A DNA stretch of 64,000 nt from Nitrospira sp. (lineage in GTDB: Bacteria; Nitrospirota; Nitrospiria; Nitrospirales; Nitrospiraceae). The stretch is from the NCBI GenBank assembly GCA_024998595.1, contig JACOEK010000003.1, positions 496,001 through 560,000 on the forward strand, written 5' to 3'. Below, in pieces: positions 37,501 through 47,100 of the stretch (positions are counted from its first letter, which is position 1; the number at the start of each line of letters is the position of its first letter). The notes beneath the pieces are model-generated. The model was not told the DNA's origin, did not search any database, and was given only the letters and a program-made list of their open reading frames with translations. The position numbers and the translations under genes were made by a program.

Positions 37501-40500
37501 TTGCCCTCGGTACCGACTTCCCTCGCAACCCGCGTGACTTCGCTCGCAAAGGCGCTCAGCTGGGCGACCATGCGGTTGATCACGTCCTTGATCTGCAGAA
37601 TCTCGCCGCGCACGTCCACGGTGATCTGCCGGGTCAGGTCCCCGTTGGCAATGGATGTCGCCACGTTCGACATATCCCGCAATTGAACCGTTAAATTGCT
37701 GGCCATGGCATTCACGCTGTCGGTGAGATCCTTCCAGGTGCCCGCCACGCCTGGCACGACCGCCTGCCCGCCCAGCTTGCCTTCCGTGCCCACTTCGCGC
37801 GCCACCCGCGTGACCTCGGCCGCAAAGGCATTCAACTGGTCCACCATCGTGTTCGTCGTATCCTTGAGCTGCAGGATCTCGCCCCGCACGTCCACAGTGA
37901 TCTTTTTGGACAGGTCGCCGCTCGCCACGGCAATCGTCACTTCCGCGATGTTGCGCACCTGAGCCGTGAGGTTACTGGCCATGGCATTCACGCTGTCGGT
38001 GAGATCTTTCCAGGTGCCCGCCACGCCTGGCACGACCGCCTGCCCGCCCAGCTTGCCTTCCGTGCCCACTTCGCGCGCCACCCGCGTGACCTCGGCCGCA
38101 AAGGCATTCAACTGGTCCACCATCGTGTTCGTCGTATCCTTGAGCTGCAGGATCTCGCCCCGCACGTCCACAGTGATCTTTTTGGACAGGTCGCCGCTCG
38201 CCACGGCAATCGTCACTTCCGCGATGTTGCGCACCTGGGCCGTCAAGTTGCGCGCCATGCTATTCACGCTGTCCGTGAGATCCTTCCAGGTCCCGGCCAC
38301 GCCCGGCACGATGGCCTGGCCGCCCAGTTTGCCGTCCGTGCCCACTTCGCGCGCCACCCGTGTGACTTCTGCGGCAAAACTTCTCAACTGGTCCACCATC
38401 GTATTGATGGCTTCTTTCAGTTGCAGAATTTCGCCATGCACATCGACGGTGATCTTCTTGGACAAGTCGCCGTTTGCCACGGCAATGGTGACGTTGGCAA
38501 TGTTGCGCACCTGATCGGTGAGATTGCCGGCCATGAGGTTCACGCTGTCCGTCAGATCTTTCCAGACGCCACTCACATCCCGCACCTGGGCCTGCCCGCC
38601 CAATTTACCTTCCGTGCCCACTTCGCGTGCCACCCGGGTCACTTCGGCCGCAAAACTTCTCAACTGGTCCACCATCGTATTGATGGCTTCCTTCAGTTGC
38701 AGGATTTCTCCGCGGACGTCGGCCGTGATCTTTTTCGACAGATCGCCGTTGGCCACCGCAATCGTCACATAGGCGATGTTCCGCACCTGATCGGTCAAAT
38801 TGCTCGCCATTGAATTCACGCTGTCTGTCAGGTCCTTCCACGTTCCGGCTACTCCGGACACGGCGGCCTGCCCACCTAATTTGCCGTCCGTACCGACTTC
38901 ACGCGCCACCCGGGTGACCTCGGCCGCAAAGCTTCGCAACTGGTCCACCATCGTGTTGATGGCTTCTTTCAATTGGAGAATTTCTCCGCGCACGTCCACG
39001 GTGATCTTCTTGGATAAGTCGCCATTGGCCACCGCAATCGTCACCTCGGCAATATTGCGCACCTGGTCGGTGAGATTCCCGGCCATGAGATTCACGCTTT
39101 CCGTCAGATCCTTCCACACCCCGCTCACGTCCCGCACCTGGGCTTGGCCGCCGAGTTTGCCTTCCGTACCCACCTCAAGCGCGACCCGGGTGACCTCGGC
39201 CGCGAAGCTGCGCAATTGATCCACCATCGTGTTGATGGCTTCTTTCAATTGGAGGATTTCCCCGCGCACGTCGGCCGTGATCTTTTTGGACAAATCGCCG
39301 TTCGCGACGGCCGTCGTCACCTCCGCAATGTTGCGCACTTGAGCCGTCAGGTTACTGGCCATCGAATTGACGCTGTCCGTGAGATCCTTCCAGACGCCAC
39401 TCACATCCCGCACCTGGGCCTGGCCGCCCAACTTCCCGTCGGTCCCCACCTCGCGCGCCACACGGGTCACCTCGGCGGCGAAACTGCGTAACTGATCCAC
39501 CATCGTATTGATCGTGTCTTTGAGCTGGAGAATTTCGCCGCGCACGTCAGCGGTAATCTTCTTCGACAGGTCGCCATTGGCCACGGCGGTCGTCACCTCG
39601 GCAATGTTGCGGACCTGGTTCGTCAGATTGCTCGCCATCGAGTTCACGCTATCCGTGAGGTCTTTCCACGTTCCGGCGACACCCGGCACCACCGCCTGCC
39701 CGCCCAGTTTTCCCTCTGTTCCGACCTCACGTGCGACCCGCGTCACCTCAGCGGCGAACCCGCGCAATTGGTCCACCATCGTGTTGATGGCCTCTTTGAG
39801 TTGGAGAATTTCGCCCCGCACGTCGGCGGTGATCTTTTTCGACAGGTCGCCATTGGCCACGGCGGTCGTCACATCGGCAATGTTCCGCACCTGGGCCGTC
39901 AAATTGCCGGCCATGAGGTTCACGCTCTCCGTCAGATCCTTCCACACCCCGCTCACATCCCGCACTTGCGCTTGGCCACCTAACTTCCCGTCAGTGCCGA
40001 CCTCGCGCGCCACCCGGGTGACCTCGGCCGCGAAGCTGCGCAACTGGTCCACCATCGTATTGATCGTGTCTTTGAGTTGGAGAATCTCGCCGCGCACGTC
40101 CACCGTGATCTTTTTCGATAAGTCCCCATTCGCGACGGCGACCGTCACGTCGGCAATATTCCGCACCTGATTGGTCAAATTGCTCGCCATCGAGTTCACG
40201 CTATCCGTCAGGTCTTTCCACGTTCCAGCCACGCCCGGCACGACTGCCTGGCCCCCCAGCTTCCCGTCGGTCCCCACCTCACGCGCCACACGAGTCACCT
40301 CGGCCGCGAAACTGCGCAGTTGATCGACCATCGTATTGATCGTGTCTTTGAGTTGGAGGATCTCGCCGCGCACGTCAGCAGTTATCTTTTTCGACAGGTC
40401 GCCGTTGGCCACGGCAATGGTGACTTCCGCGATGTTGCGTACTTGGTTGGTGAGATTGCTGGCCATGGAATTGACGTTGTCGGTGAGATCTTTCCAGGTT

Positions 40501-41078
40501 CCGGCCACGCCGGGCACCACCGCCTGCCCGCCCAGCTTGCCCTCGGTACCGACTTCTCGCGCGACGCGCGTGACCTCGGCCGCAAACGCATCGAGCTGGC
40601 CGACCATGCTGTTCACCGTTTTGGCCGTGCTCAAGAATTCGCCTCGAAGCGGGTGCCCTTCCGCTTCTAGGGCCACGGACTGGGTCAAGTCTCCCTTGGC
40701 GACCGCGCCGATGACACGCGCCATTTCTGTCGTGGGGCGGACCAGGTCATCAATGAGGCCGTTGACCGCTTCGATGTTGGTTTTCCATTCTCCTCTCGCT
40801 TCAGGAACCGACGCGCGCTCTGATAATTTTCCCTTCTTGCCCACCGCATGGCTGACGCGCTTCAACTCCTCAGAAAATATGGCGCTTAGTTCGATCAAGC
40901 CGTTGATCTCATCAGCAATCTTTCCGGCCATCCCATCCCACTCGGCGGGCAGACGCAGGGAAAAGTCACCCTTTTTGACTGCCTGAAGAATATGGAGTAC
41001 GGCTTTGTCCTGATCGTCGTGGTACAGAACCCCGGACGGTTGTCGCTTAGCGGATCGCGAACGCGGCTTAGTCTTCAT
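34515..41078 (-). CDS. 2187-aa soluble hybrid kinase with HAMP array, GAF and three receivers
   Basis: No transmembrane segment. Residues 1-164 hold two divergent HAMP-like units; residues 165-1268 hold twelve tandem 92-residue HAMP modules (each [19 protein letters not shown] to VDQL). Then come GAF (about 1290-1430), a Gln/Glu coiled coil (1440-1520), HisKA with His1518 in [15 protein letters not shown], HATPase (to about 1750) and three receivers (starts near 1790, 1920 and 2060; [10 protein letters not shown] and [11 protein letters not shown] visible). The design is that of group III (Nik1-like) kinases, which sense osmotic or cell-wall stress, but with more HAMP modules than the usual handful. 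The downstream partner is 32352-34436. Promoter P8 carries the shared palindrome. Confidence 0.95.
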   Translation of the reverse strand: MKTKPRSRSAKRQPSGVLYHDDQDKAVLHILQAVKKGDFSLRLPAEWDGMAGKIADEINGLIELSAIFSEELKRVSHAVGKKGKLSERASVPEARGEWKTNIEAVNGLIDDLVRPTTEMARVIGAVAKGDLTQSVALEAEGHPLRGEFLSTAKTVNSMVGQLDAFAAEVTRVAREVGTEGKLGGQAVVPGVAGTWKDLTDNVNSMASNLTNQVRNIAEVTIAVANGDLSKKITADVRGEILQLKDTINTMVDQLRSFAAEVTRVAREVGTDGKLGGQAVVPGVAGTWKDLTDSVNSMASNLTNQVRNIADVTVAVANGDLSKKITVDVRGEILQLKDTINTMVDQLRSFAAEVTRVAREVGTDGKLGGQAQVRDVSGVWKDLTESVNLMAGNLTAQVRNIADVTTAVANGDLSKKITADVRGEILQLKEAINTMVDQLRGFAAEVTRVAREVGTEGKLGGQAVVPGVAGTWKDLTDSVNSMASNLTNQVRNIAEVTTAVANGDLSKKITADVRGEILQLKDTINTMVDQLRSFAAEVTRVAREVGTDGKLGGQAQVRDVSGVWKDLTDSVNSMASNLTAQVRNIAEVTTAVANGDLSKKITADVRGEILQLKEAINTMVDQLRSFAAEVTRVALEVGTEGKLGGQAQVRDVSGVWKDLTESVNLMAGNLTDQVRNIAEVTIAVANGDLSKKITVDVRGEILQLKEAINTMVDQLRSFAAEVTRVAREVGTDGKLGGQAAVSGVAGTWKDLTDSVNSMASNLTDQVRNIAYVTIAVANGDLSKKITADVRGEILQLKEAINTMVDQLRSFAAEVTRVAREVGTEGKLGGQAQVRDVSGVWKDLTDSVNLMAGNLTDQVRNIANVTIAVANGDLSKKITVDVHGEILQLKEAINTMVDQLRSFAAEVTRVAREVGTDGKLGGQAIVPGVAGTWKDLTDSVNSMARNLTAQVRNIAEVTIAVASGDLSKKITVDVRGEILQLKDTTNTMVDQLNAFAAEVTRVAREVGTEGKLGGQAVVPGVAGTWKDLTDSVNAMASNLTAQVRNIAEVTIAVASGDLSKKITVDVRGEILQLKDTTNTMVDQLNAFAAEVTRVAREVGTEGKLGGQAVVPGVAGTWKDLTDSVNAMASNLTVQLRDMSNVATSIANGDLTRQITVDVRGEILQIKDVINRMVAQLSAFASEVTRVAREVGTEGKLGGQAIVPGVPGTWKDLTESVNLLAANLTTQVRAIAEVATAVTQGDLTRSIQVQARGEVAELKDNINVMIRTLRATTDQNTEQDWLKTNLAKFTRMMQGQRDLTTVGDLLLSELAPLVNAQYGAIYQRDTAEKPLLRLLAGYAGEGEAEVPDDMRVGVGLVAQCAREKRRIMLTDVPPDYIRIRSGLGQARARNVIVLPVLFEGQTKAVIELATLSEFTPTHVAFLGQLTETIGVVVNTIEATMQTEGLLQQSQNLATELQAQQKELQQTNEELAKKAQQLAEQNAEVERKNREIEQARHALEDKARELALASKYKSEFLANMSHELRTPLNSILILAQQLGENPDQNLSSKQVEFSKNIHAAGADLLNLISDILDLSKIESGTVTVEPEEVLFMKVREATERSFRHVAEARQLAFHIEIDPQLSRSMVTDFKRLQQVLKNLLSNAFKFTSHGQVTFRVRRAVTGWSLDHAVLSTVPTVVAFEVSDTGIGIPVEKQKIVFEAFQQADAGTSRRFGGTGLGLAISRELAMLLGGEIRLVSAPGEGSTFTLYLPEAYMGATPEMISPKFQLQEQTPLLVQQAHRLEDIPDDRETILPGDPAVLIVEDDPHYARVLLGAVREKGLKGIVTAHGRLALALTREYKPVAITLDIFLPDMLGWTVLSHLKQDPETRHIPVQILTVEEERMHGLGHGAFAYMIKPATTEDLGETFGRLVDFTKPRRKQLLLVEDNEIESRSLCELLRHEEVDIVPVDNGSDAWNQLSNRQFDCVVLDLRLPDMSGFQILERIREHDVLRNLPVIVSTGKDLSEEEEIHLRELSQGIVLKGVQSPERLLDEATLFLHLVVSDLPPEKQRMLERVRQSDDALVGKKVLVVDDDMRNIFALTSLLERHGMVVTGCETGREAIEQVEEDPDLDMVLMDIMMPEMDGYETMRQIRQNPQHRLLPILALTAKAMKGDRERCLQAGASDYIAKPVNTDELLALLRIWLFGRKKAMGKP
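37275..40586 (-). repeat. twelve tandem 276-bp HAMP-coding repeats
   Basis: 3312 bp coding for twelve 92-residue modules. Two module types alternate: type A with VVPGVAGTW (or close variants) and type B with QVRDVSGVW. From the N-terminus the order is A A B A B B A B A A A A. Modules 9, 10 and the first part of 11 (about 37700-38270) are almost identical at the DNA level, indicating recent duplication or gene conversion. The antisense strand shows long spurious open frames as a by-product. Confidence 0.95.
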
Positions 41079-41162
41079 CTATTTCCTCCGTCCATGGACT
41101 GATTGCAAACCGCCGGCCCGCTAGACTTGCGACTTCCGGGCGCAGATCGTGTAGTGCGGAAC

Positions 41163-41207
41163 ACTATAAGCCGGCGGGTGTCGTGGACGGACTAGGGGAT
41201 ACCCTAG
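41163..41207 (-). promoter_or_regulatory. CTAGGGG-type promoter P8 (giant HAMP kinase operon)
   Basis: On the reverse strand CTAGGGTATCCCCTAG (41207 to 41192), a perfect palindrome apart from its centre, exactly 23 nt, then TATAGT (41168-41163). The leader to 41078 is about 78 nt. One of the best copies. Confidence 0.75.
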
Positions 41208-41340
41208 TTACCGGGGAATCGGGGAATGCAGAGGGTCGTAGAGCTAATAGGAAATGTGGCGCAATCGACTGGCGGTGACGCGGAGTCGACACCGCTGAAT
41301 GCACTCGGACAGGGTGGACTTTTCTTAACACCACAGCGCT

Positions 41341-41374
41341 GAGCCCGCCGCTCATGGACCAAGCGAGCGGGCTC
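41341..41374 (-). terminator. hairpin after the Hsp20-like gene
   Basis: GAGCCCGC (41341-41348) pairs with GCGGGCTC (41367-41374), with an inner CGCT/AGCG pair. It lies 16 nt past the stop of the gene at 41390. No T-run follows, so termination is probable rather than certain. Confidence 0.5.
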
Positions 41375-41389
41375 AGAGAGTTCGTAGCC

Positions 41390-41785
41390 TCACCACATGA
41401 CGATGGACCGCCAGCGATGTCCTGAATCGGCCGTAGGTATGGAAATTCTGGCGATCCCGCCATCGATTGTGACTCGCGCATGCATGATAAGCGCATCGGT
41501 TGGGATCGGCAGATATCGCTGCACCGCCCCACCAGCGAGAATCATGCCCTGCTGCGCAAATTTTACGACTACCGGCGCCTCAGAGTTGTCTAGAACCGTT
41601 CGAAAATCTGCATACACGTTGAAGGTGTCATCGCATTCGGACACCTCGATAATAGGCTGTCGAGGATCAAAGCTTTCGGCCGCGCCGCTCGCGCCGCTAT
41701 GGGAATTGGAGCGCGGAAGCGGGGTTTTCCATCCGGCATGAATTGAATTCGAATTCTGAGTCGCAGGGTCGATCTCATGAATCAT
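41390..41785 (-). CDS. divergent Hsp20/alpha-crystallin-like protein
   Basis: 131 aa. After a variable Ser-rich N-terminus the chain reads IIEVSECDDTFNVYADF, later VVKFAQQGMILAG, then RYLPIPTDALIMHARVTIDG and GIARISIP. That order of strands ('.I.V.E.DD.F.V.AD', G-x-L-like turn, 'R.. P.P.DA....A...DGIARI.IP') is that of the alpha-crystallin domain of small heat-shock proteins, with the long loop shortened. Small Hsps hold unfolding proteins. The assignment is moderate. GGAG precedes the ATG. It has a probable CTAGGGG-type promoter (41831-41874) and is divergent from a kinase gene. Confidence 0.55.
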   Translation of the reverse strand: MIHEIDPATQNSNSIHAGWKTPLPRSNSHSGASGAAESFDPRQPIIEVSECDDTFNVYADFRTVLDNSEAPVVVKFAQQGMILAGGAVQRYLPIPTDALIMHARVTIDGGIARISIPTADSGHRWRSIVMW

Positions 41786-41830
41786 GTTGAGCTCCGTATG
41801 TAGGACATTTTCCGATCACCTCTGGCCCAT

Positions 41831-41874
41831 ACGATACATGATTATTGAAAATAGGTTACTAGGAACCTCCCTTG
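41831..41874 (-). promoter_or_regulatory. CTAGGGG-type promoter P9 (Hsp20-like gene), weaker copy
   Basis: On the reverse strand CAAGGGAGGTTCCTAG (41874 to 41859), 22 nt, then TATCGT (41836-41831). The left half-site is degenerate and the spacing is one shorter than usual. Confidence 0.4.
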
Positions 41875-41892
41875 GAATTTGGCGGATGTGCG

Positions 41893-41937
41893 CTAGCGCT
41901 TTGCCTAGTTGTGACACGCTGCCGAAGTCCTTATAGT
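41893..41937 (+). promoter_or_regulatory. CTAGGGG-type promoter P10 (PAS-PAS kinase)
   Basis: CTAGCGCTTTGCCTAG at 41893-41908, exactly 23 nt, then TATAGT at 41932-41937. Transcription would start near 41944, which rules out a start codon at 41872 and supports the ATG at 41989. Confidence 0.7.
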
Positions 41938-41988
41938 GCCTTTGACAACGACCTTGCTCTCCACCGTAAGCGACATCAGGGACTGTCC

Positions 41989-43965
41989 ATGCCCAGCCCA
42001 GAAGACGCATTTCCCTCCTGTTCAGAGGCCGGATTTCCGGTGGATTTCATGTTGGCGCACTTGGCAGCCATCGTCGAGTGTTCCGACGACGCCATTATCT
42101 CCAAGGATCTCAACGGAATCATCACGAGTTGGAACAGGGGTGCCCAACATCTCTTCGGCTATACGGCCTTTGAGATGGTCGGGCAGCCGGTGCAACGCTT
42201 GATCCCCGCCGATCGGTCGAACGAAGAGCCGCGCATTTTGGAACGGCTCAGCCGGGGGGAACGAATCGACCACTATGAAACGGTGCGGAAGCGTAAAGAT
42301 GGGACATTGATTGAAATTTCGCTGTCCGTTTCGCCAATCAAGGATCGGGGAGGACGGATTGTCGGAGCGTCAAAAATCGCACGGGCGATTTCGGAGTTGA
42401 AACAGGGCGAAAGAAACCTGGCCAATCTCGTCGAGGCCCTCCCCGCCGCCGTCTATACCACCGATGCCGAAGGCCGGATTACGCGATGTAACCAGGCTGC
42501 CGTAGACCTCTGGGGCTGCCCTCCGACGCTCGGTGTCACCCGCTGGACCGGTTCTTGGCGTCAGTACTGGACGGATGGCCGACTCATGCCGTCGGAAGAA
42601 AGTCCCTTGGCGCGATCGTTGACTCTCAATCGCCCGGTGCGTGGACTGGAACTCATCATCGAACGATCGGACGGTACCCGCCACCCCGTCGCCTCTCATC
42701 CCACGCCGCTTCGCGACGCGTATGGCGCTGTAGTGGGCGGGGTGGACATCCTCGTCGATTTAACCGAACAAAAACGGGCTGAACGGGACATGCAGAATTC
42801 CGCCGTTGAACTCGAGCGCCGCATCGCCGAGCGCACGGCGGAGTTGCTCCTCTCGAAGGAACGCCTGCGAGCCTTGGCCTCCGACCTCACTCTGACGGAG
42901 CAACGCGAACGCCGGCACCTCGCGACTGAATTACATGATTACCTCGCCCAGCTTGTGGTGGCCAGCCGGATCAGGCTTGCGCAAGTCATCCCCACCATTC
43001 AAGACGCGTCCGCATCGGCTGCCCTCTCGAAGATCGATGGGATGCTGGATCAGGCGTTGACCTATACCCGCTCGTTGGTCGCCGAATTAAGTCCTCATAT
43101 CCTGTACCAATTCGGCCTGTCGCAATCGTTGGTCTGGTTAGGAGAACAGATGAAACAGCACGGCCTCGAAGTGGCTGTCAAAACGATGGCGCCGTCATTT
43201 ACCCTGCCGGACGATCAAGCCGTGTTGTTATTCCAATCGGTTCGCGAACTGCTGTTTAATGTCATTAAACATGCCAAGGTCGACCGCGCCGCCATTACCG
43301 TTAATGTAGATGAGGATCGTCGAGAACTGTGGATCTGTGTGGAGGATGAGGGTGCCGGCTTCGATGTGACAGAACTGGGCCTCACGAAAAACACCCGCTG
43401 CAAATTCGGTCTGCTGAGCATCAGGGAACGAATGGAGTTGCTGGGAGGCGAGTGTGAGGTGTCGTCCCTTCAGGGAAGCGGCACGGTGGCGATACTCCGC
43501 CTGCCGATAGCGACCGGCTCCGTCCAGCCTCCGTTCGCACGCACCCCGGAAGTCACGCACACGCTGCCCCCTCCCATGGAAGCCTCATCGCGCAATATTA
43601 CAATTCTTCTCGTAGACGATCATGCCATGGTCCGGCAGGGACTCCGCAGTATCTTGGACGCCTACGACAATTTGACGGTGGTGGGAGAAGGCGCCGACGG
43701 TCAGGACGCCGTCATCATGGCCCGTTCGCTGCATCCGGATGTCGTCATCATGGACGTGAATCTGCCCCTCATCGACGGCATCGAGGCGACTCGTATCCTG
43801 ACGCAGGAACATCAATCCATCACGGTTATCGGCATATCCGTCCGCAATGACCCTCAGGTTCATGACGCGATGACCGCCGCCGGGGCGGTGGCCTTCTTAC
43901 CCAAAGAGTCCGCAGCCGACCAACTCTACGAAACGATCCTTCGCCATTTTTCCGTTCAAGCCTAA
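41989..43965 (+). CDS. PAS-PAS-HisKA_3-HATPase-REC hybrid kinase
   Basis: 658 aa, soluble. Two PAS domains (about 20-140, with 'ISKDLNGIITSWNRGAQHLF', and 145-270), HisKA_3 core with His316 in [19 protein letters not shown], HATPase (about 410-510), a Pro-rich linker and a NarL-type receiver ([18 protein letters not shown], Asp in VIMDVNLPLI) without an HTH. The start at 41989 (MPSPEDAFPS) is chosen because the predicted transcript begins at about 41944; the frame is open to 41872. SD is weak (AGGGA). Paralogue of 20922, 32352, 44169 and the second half of 11254. Confidence 0.9.
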   Translation: MPSPEDAFPSCSEAGFPVDFMLAHLAAIVECSDDAIISKDLNGIITSWNRGAQHLFGYTAFEMVGQPVQRLIPADRSNEEPRILERLSRGERIDHYETVRKRKDGTLIEISLSVSPIKDRGGRIVGASKIARAISELKQGERNLANLVEALPAAVYTTDAEGRITRCNQAAVDLWGCPPTLGVTRWTGSWRQYWTDGRLMPSEESPLARSLTLNRPVRGLELIIERSDGTRHPVASHPTPLRDAYGAVVGGVDILVDLTEQKRAERDMQNSAVELERRIAERTAELLLSKERLRALASDLTLTEQRERRHLATELHDYLAQLVVASRIRLAQVIPTIQDASASAALSKIDGMLDQALTYTRSLVAELSPHILYQFGLSQSLVWLGEQMKQHGLEVAVKTMAPSFTLPDDQAVLLFQSVRELLFNVIKHAKVDRAAITVNVDEDRRELWICVEDEGAGFDVTELGLTKNTRCKFGLLSIRERMELLGGECEVSSLQGSGTVAILRLPIATGSVQPPFARTPEVTHTLPPPMEASSRNITILLVDDHAMVRQGLRSILDAYDNLTVVGEGADGQDAVIMARSLHPDVVIMDVNLPLIDGIEATRILTQEHQSITVIGISVRNDPQVHDAMTAAGAVAFLPKESAADQLYETILRHFSVQA

Positions 43966-43986
43966 CGGGAGGAAGACTCTCCCAGA

Positions 43987-44031
43987 CTAGGGAGTCCCCT
44001 AGTAGCGACCGGCATCCGACTGGCCTATGAT
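43987..44031 (+). promoter_or_regulatory. CTAGGGG-type promoter P11 (membrane PAS kinase)
   Basis: CTAGGGAGTCCCCTAG at 43987-44002, exactly 23 nt, then TATGAT at 44026-44031. The leader to the ATG at 44169 is about 130 nt. One of the best copies. Confidence 0.75.
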
Positions 44032-44168
44032 TCGGCCGGCTCGAGTCCATGGGGAAAGACCGTCCATGGATGCTCTCTGCCCGCTCGCCCTTGTTCTACC
44101 CTGAGTCGCTCTCGCAGAAAGGGTCACGCTCCTCAAGGCGGTAAGACCCGGAGGCTTGTCATTCACGC

Positions 44169-47100
44169 ATGACTTCGGTGCTGCTGACGCTGCAACGCCT
44201 GGTCCCCTCGGCCGCCGGATTAGCGATTGCTTTTCCGATCATCGCCTTCCTGTGCTGGTCCTACAGCCCGACATTGCTCTACAATTTGTGGCCTTCCGCA
44301 GGGACGGTCACACCAACGACGATGGCGGCGATCTTTTTTTTCGGGCTCTCTCTCTGGCTCCAAGCCGACGAGCAGACCGTCACATGGACGAAGCGGCGTA
44401 TCGCGCAAGGCTTCGCAGGTCTCGCCTGCCTTCTGGCAGGGCTTACAATGCTGGAATACTTGCTGTCCATCGACTTGGGTATCGATCTCTGGCTCGCCTC
44501 TTTTCCAGATAGAACATTGGATTCCCATCCCGGCCGGATGGCTCCCGCCACCGCCTTCGCCATTCTCATGTTGGGGTTGGCCTTGCTCCGGCTCGACTCC
44601 GAAAACAGCGGCCACGCCGATGCCAGTCATTATCTTGCATTGCTCGGGGGAACCGTCGGCGCCATTGCCCTCGTCGGTTACCTCTATGGCGTGCAAACAC
44701 TGTACAAAGTCGGAACCGCCAACACTATATCCATCTACACCGCCGGGCTTCTATTGGCACTTGGCCTCGGCATTCTCAGCGCCCGCCCCACCCGTGGATT
44801 CATGTCCACGTTGACGAGCGATGATCTTGGTGCCGTGATGTTGCGCCGCGTCCTGCCCTTCGCCATCACCTTACCGATTCTCGCCGGATGGATTCGTATC
44901 GCCGCTCAGCGGTCCGGCCGCTACGATTTCAATTTCGGGGTCGCGCTGGCCGTGGCCGCGGTGATGCTGATCATCCTTGCGTTTCTCTGGGTCCTCGCCG
45001 GCAACCTCAATCGCACCGACGCACAAAAGAAACATATCCTGCAAATACTCCAGCAACGCGAAGCCCGGCATCGTCTGGCGCTGAAAGCCGGCCGCATGGG
45101 CACGTTCCACCAAGATCTGGATCGTCATACATTGGTCTTTTCCCCAGAACTGGAGAGTATTTTCGGTTTGCCTGCGATGACCTTCGGCAGCACGTTCGCC
45201 GCGTTCCAGGATCTGATTCATCCCGAGGACCGGGTGCGTGTGCTGCTGACCATCAACGACGCTATCCAAAACCGGAGCGCCTACGACGTGGAGTGCCGCA
45301 TTCTCCGCCAGGTTCCTCCCGGTGAAGCCTGGATCGCGGTTACCGGACAGGTTCTTCCGGATTCAACCGGTCATCCCCGGCAAATTACCGGCGTCATGTT
45401 TGATATCACGGATCGCAAACAGTCCGAAACCGCCCTCCGACAGAGTGAACAGCAGCTGCGCGTCATCACCGATGCCCTTCCCGGCCTCATTGCATCCGTC
45501 GATCGCGACGAGCGCTATCGGTTCGTCAATGCAAGGTACGAGCAACAATTCGGATTACCTCGTGAACAGATCGTCGGCCTCTCGGTGAAAGATCTTCTCA
45601 AAGAAGACTATCGAATCGTTCAGCCGTTCATCCGACGGGTGCTGAGCGGGGAACGCATTGCCTTTGAAACCACTCTTCTCGGAGAAGGAGGCGAACGCAC
45701 CCTGTTCTCCACCTACGTACCCGATCGGACTCCCGAGGGAATGGTGGCGGGATTTTATGTACTCATCACCGATATCACGGAACGCAAGCGCACCGAAGGC
45801 GCCCTGAAGGAAAGCGAGGAGCGGTTTCGTCATCTTTTTGAGCAGGCGTCGGACGGGATCGTCACGGCGGACATGAGCGGACAGTACCTCGATGTGAACA
45901 GCCGCGCCTGCCAGATGTTGGGGTATTCCCGCGAAGAGTTGTTCGGCCTGCGGGTTCCCGACCTCTTGGACCCGCATGACTATCCACGCTTGAGGGCGAT
46001 CAAGTCTGAATTGATCCAGGGCCATCGCCACTCGGGAGAATGGAAACTACGGAGAAAGGACGGAGAAACGATTTCCGTCGAGATCAGCGCCAAATTGCAG
46101 CCGGATCGGCGCTGGCATGCCATTGTCAGAGACATTACCGAACGCAAGCGGGCCGACGCGGGTCTGCGCGAAAGCGAAGCCTATTTTCGTATGTTGGCGG
46201 ATGCCACACCGGTGCTGGTGTGGAAGGCCGGGACGGATCGGCTCTGTTCCTGGCTCAATCGATCCTGGCTGGAGTATACGGGACGACGTCTCGATGATGA
46301 GCTGGGGACCGGACGGACCGACAGCATTCATCCCGAAGACCGGGCCAATTTCATCAGGGTCTACAACCAGCACTTTTCCAGACAGGAACCCTTCGAACTG
46401 GAATACCGGCTGCGTCGTCAGGACGGGACCTACGGATGGATCTTGGACCGAGGGGTTCCCCTTCTAGGTGCGACCGGAGTGTTCAGCGGATACCTCGGGG
46501 CGGCGCTCGACATCACGGACCGGAAACTCGCCGAAGAACAGCTGCAGCAGTGGACCGTGGAACTGGAGAAACGCGTGGATGAACGCACGCAAGCGCTCGT
46601 GCATTCGCAAGCCCGCCTCCGGGCCCTGGCTTCCGATCTCAGCGCCACGGAACAGCAGGAGCGCCGACGGCTCGCCACAGAACTGCACGACTATCTCGCA
46701 CAGTTGCTGGTCGTCGGCCGCATGAAACTTAGTCAGGCCAGGCCGCAAGTCCGTAATCCGAAAACGGAACAACTGTTGAGCGAGGCTGACGACATGCTCA
46801 CCCAATCGCTCAACTACACGCGATTTCTCGTGGCCGAATTAAGTCCACAGATTTTGTATCAATTCGGTTTGCCTGCCGCCCTCAAATGGCTGGCCGGCCA
46901 AATGAAAACGCATGGACTGTCTGTCGCCATGCGCTCTGACATTGACCAGCTTCAGATCGCCGAACAGAACGCCGTCATTTTGTACCAGAGTGTGCGGGAA
47001 CTCTTGTTCAATGTGGCAAAACACGCGGGTACCAGCGAGGCAACCATCACGCTTACACAGAGCCCTGCCAATCAGGTGCTCATTTCCGTGTCCGATCAAG

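Larger units (their letters stand above)
41079..41389. other. intergenic region holding promoter P8 and a hairpin
   Basis: 311 nt between two reverse-strand genes. It holds the promoter of the giant kinase (41163-41207) and the terminator-like hairpin of the upstream gene (41341-41374). No gene is seen in the rest. Confidence 0.6.

Noticed and set aside
37690-40190. Long forward-strand frames across the HAMP region (many start with MRLPAM or MLAMAF)
   Set aside because: They are mirror images of the twelve repeats on the other strand, and repeat in the same way; no SD or domain supports them.
37275-40586. CRISPR-like repeats
   Set aside because: The repeat unit is 276 bp and codes for a protein module without spacers.
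41872-41988. Longer start of the PAS-PAS kinase at 41872
   Set aside because: This segment contains the promoter element P10 and its -10 box, so it cannot be coding in the transcript; the start at 41989 is used.
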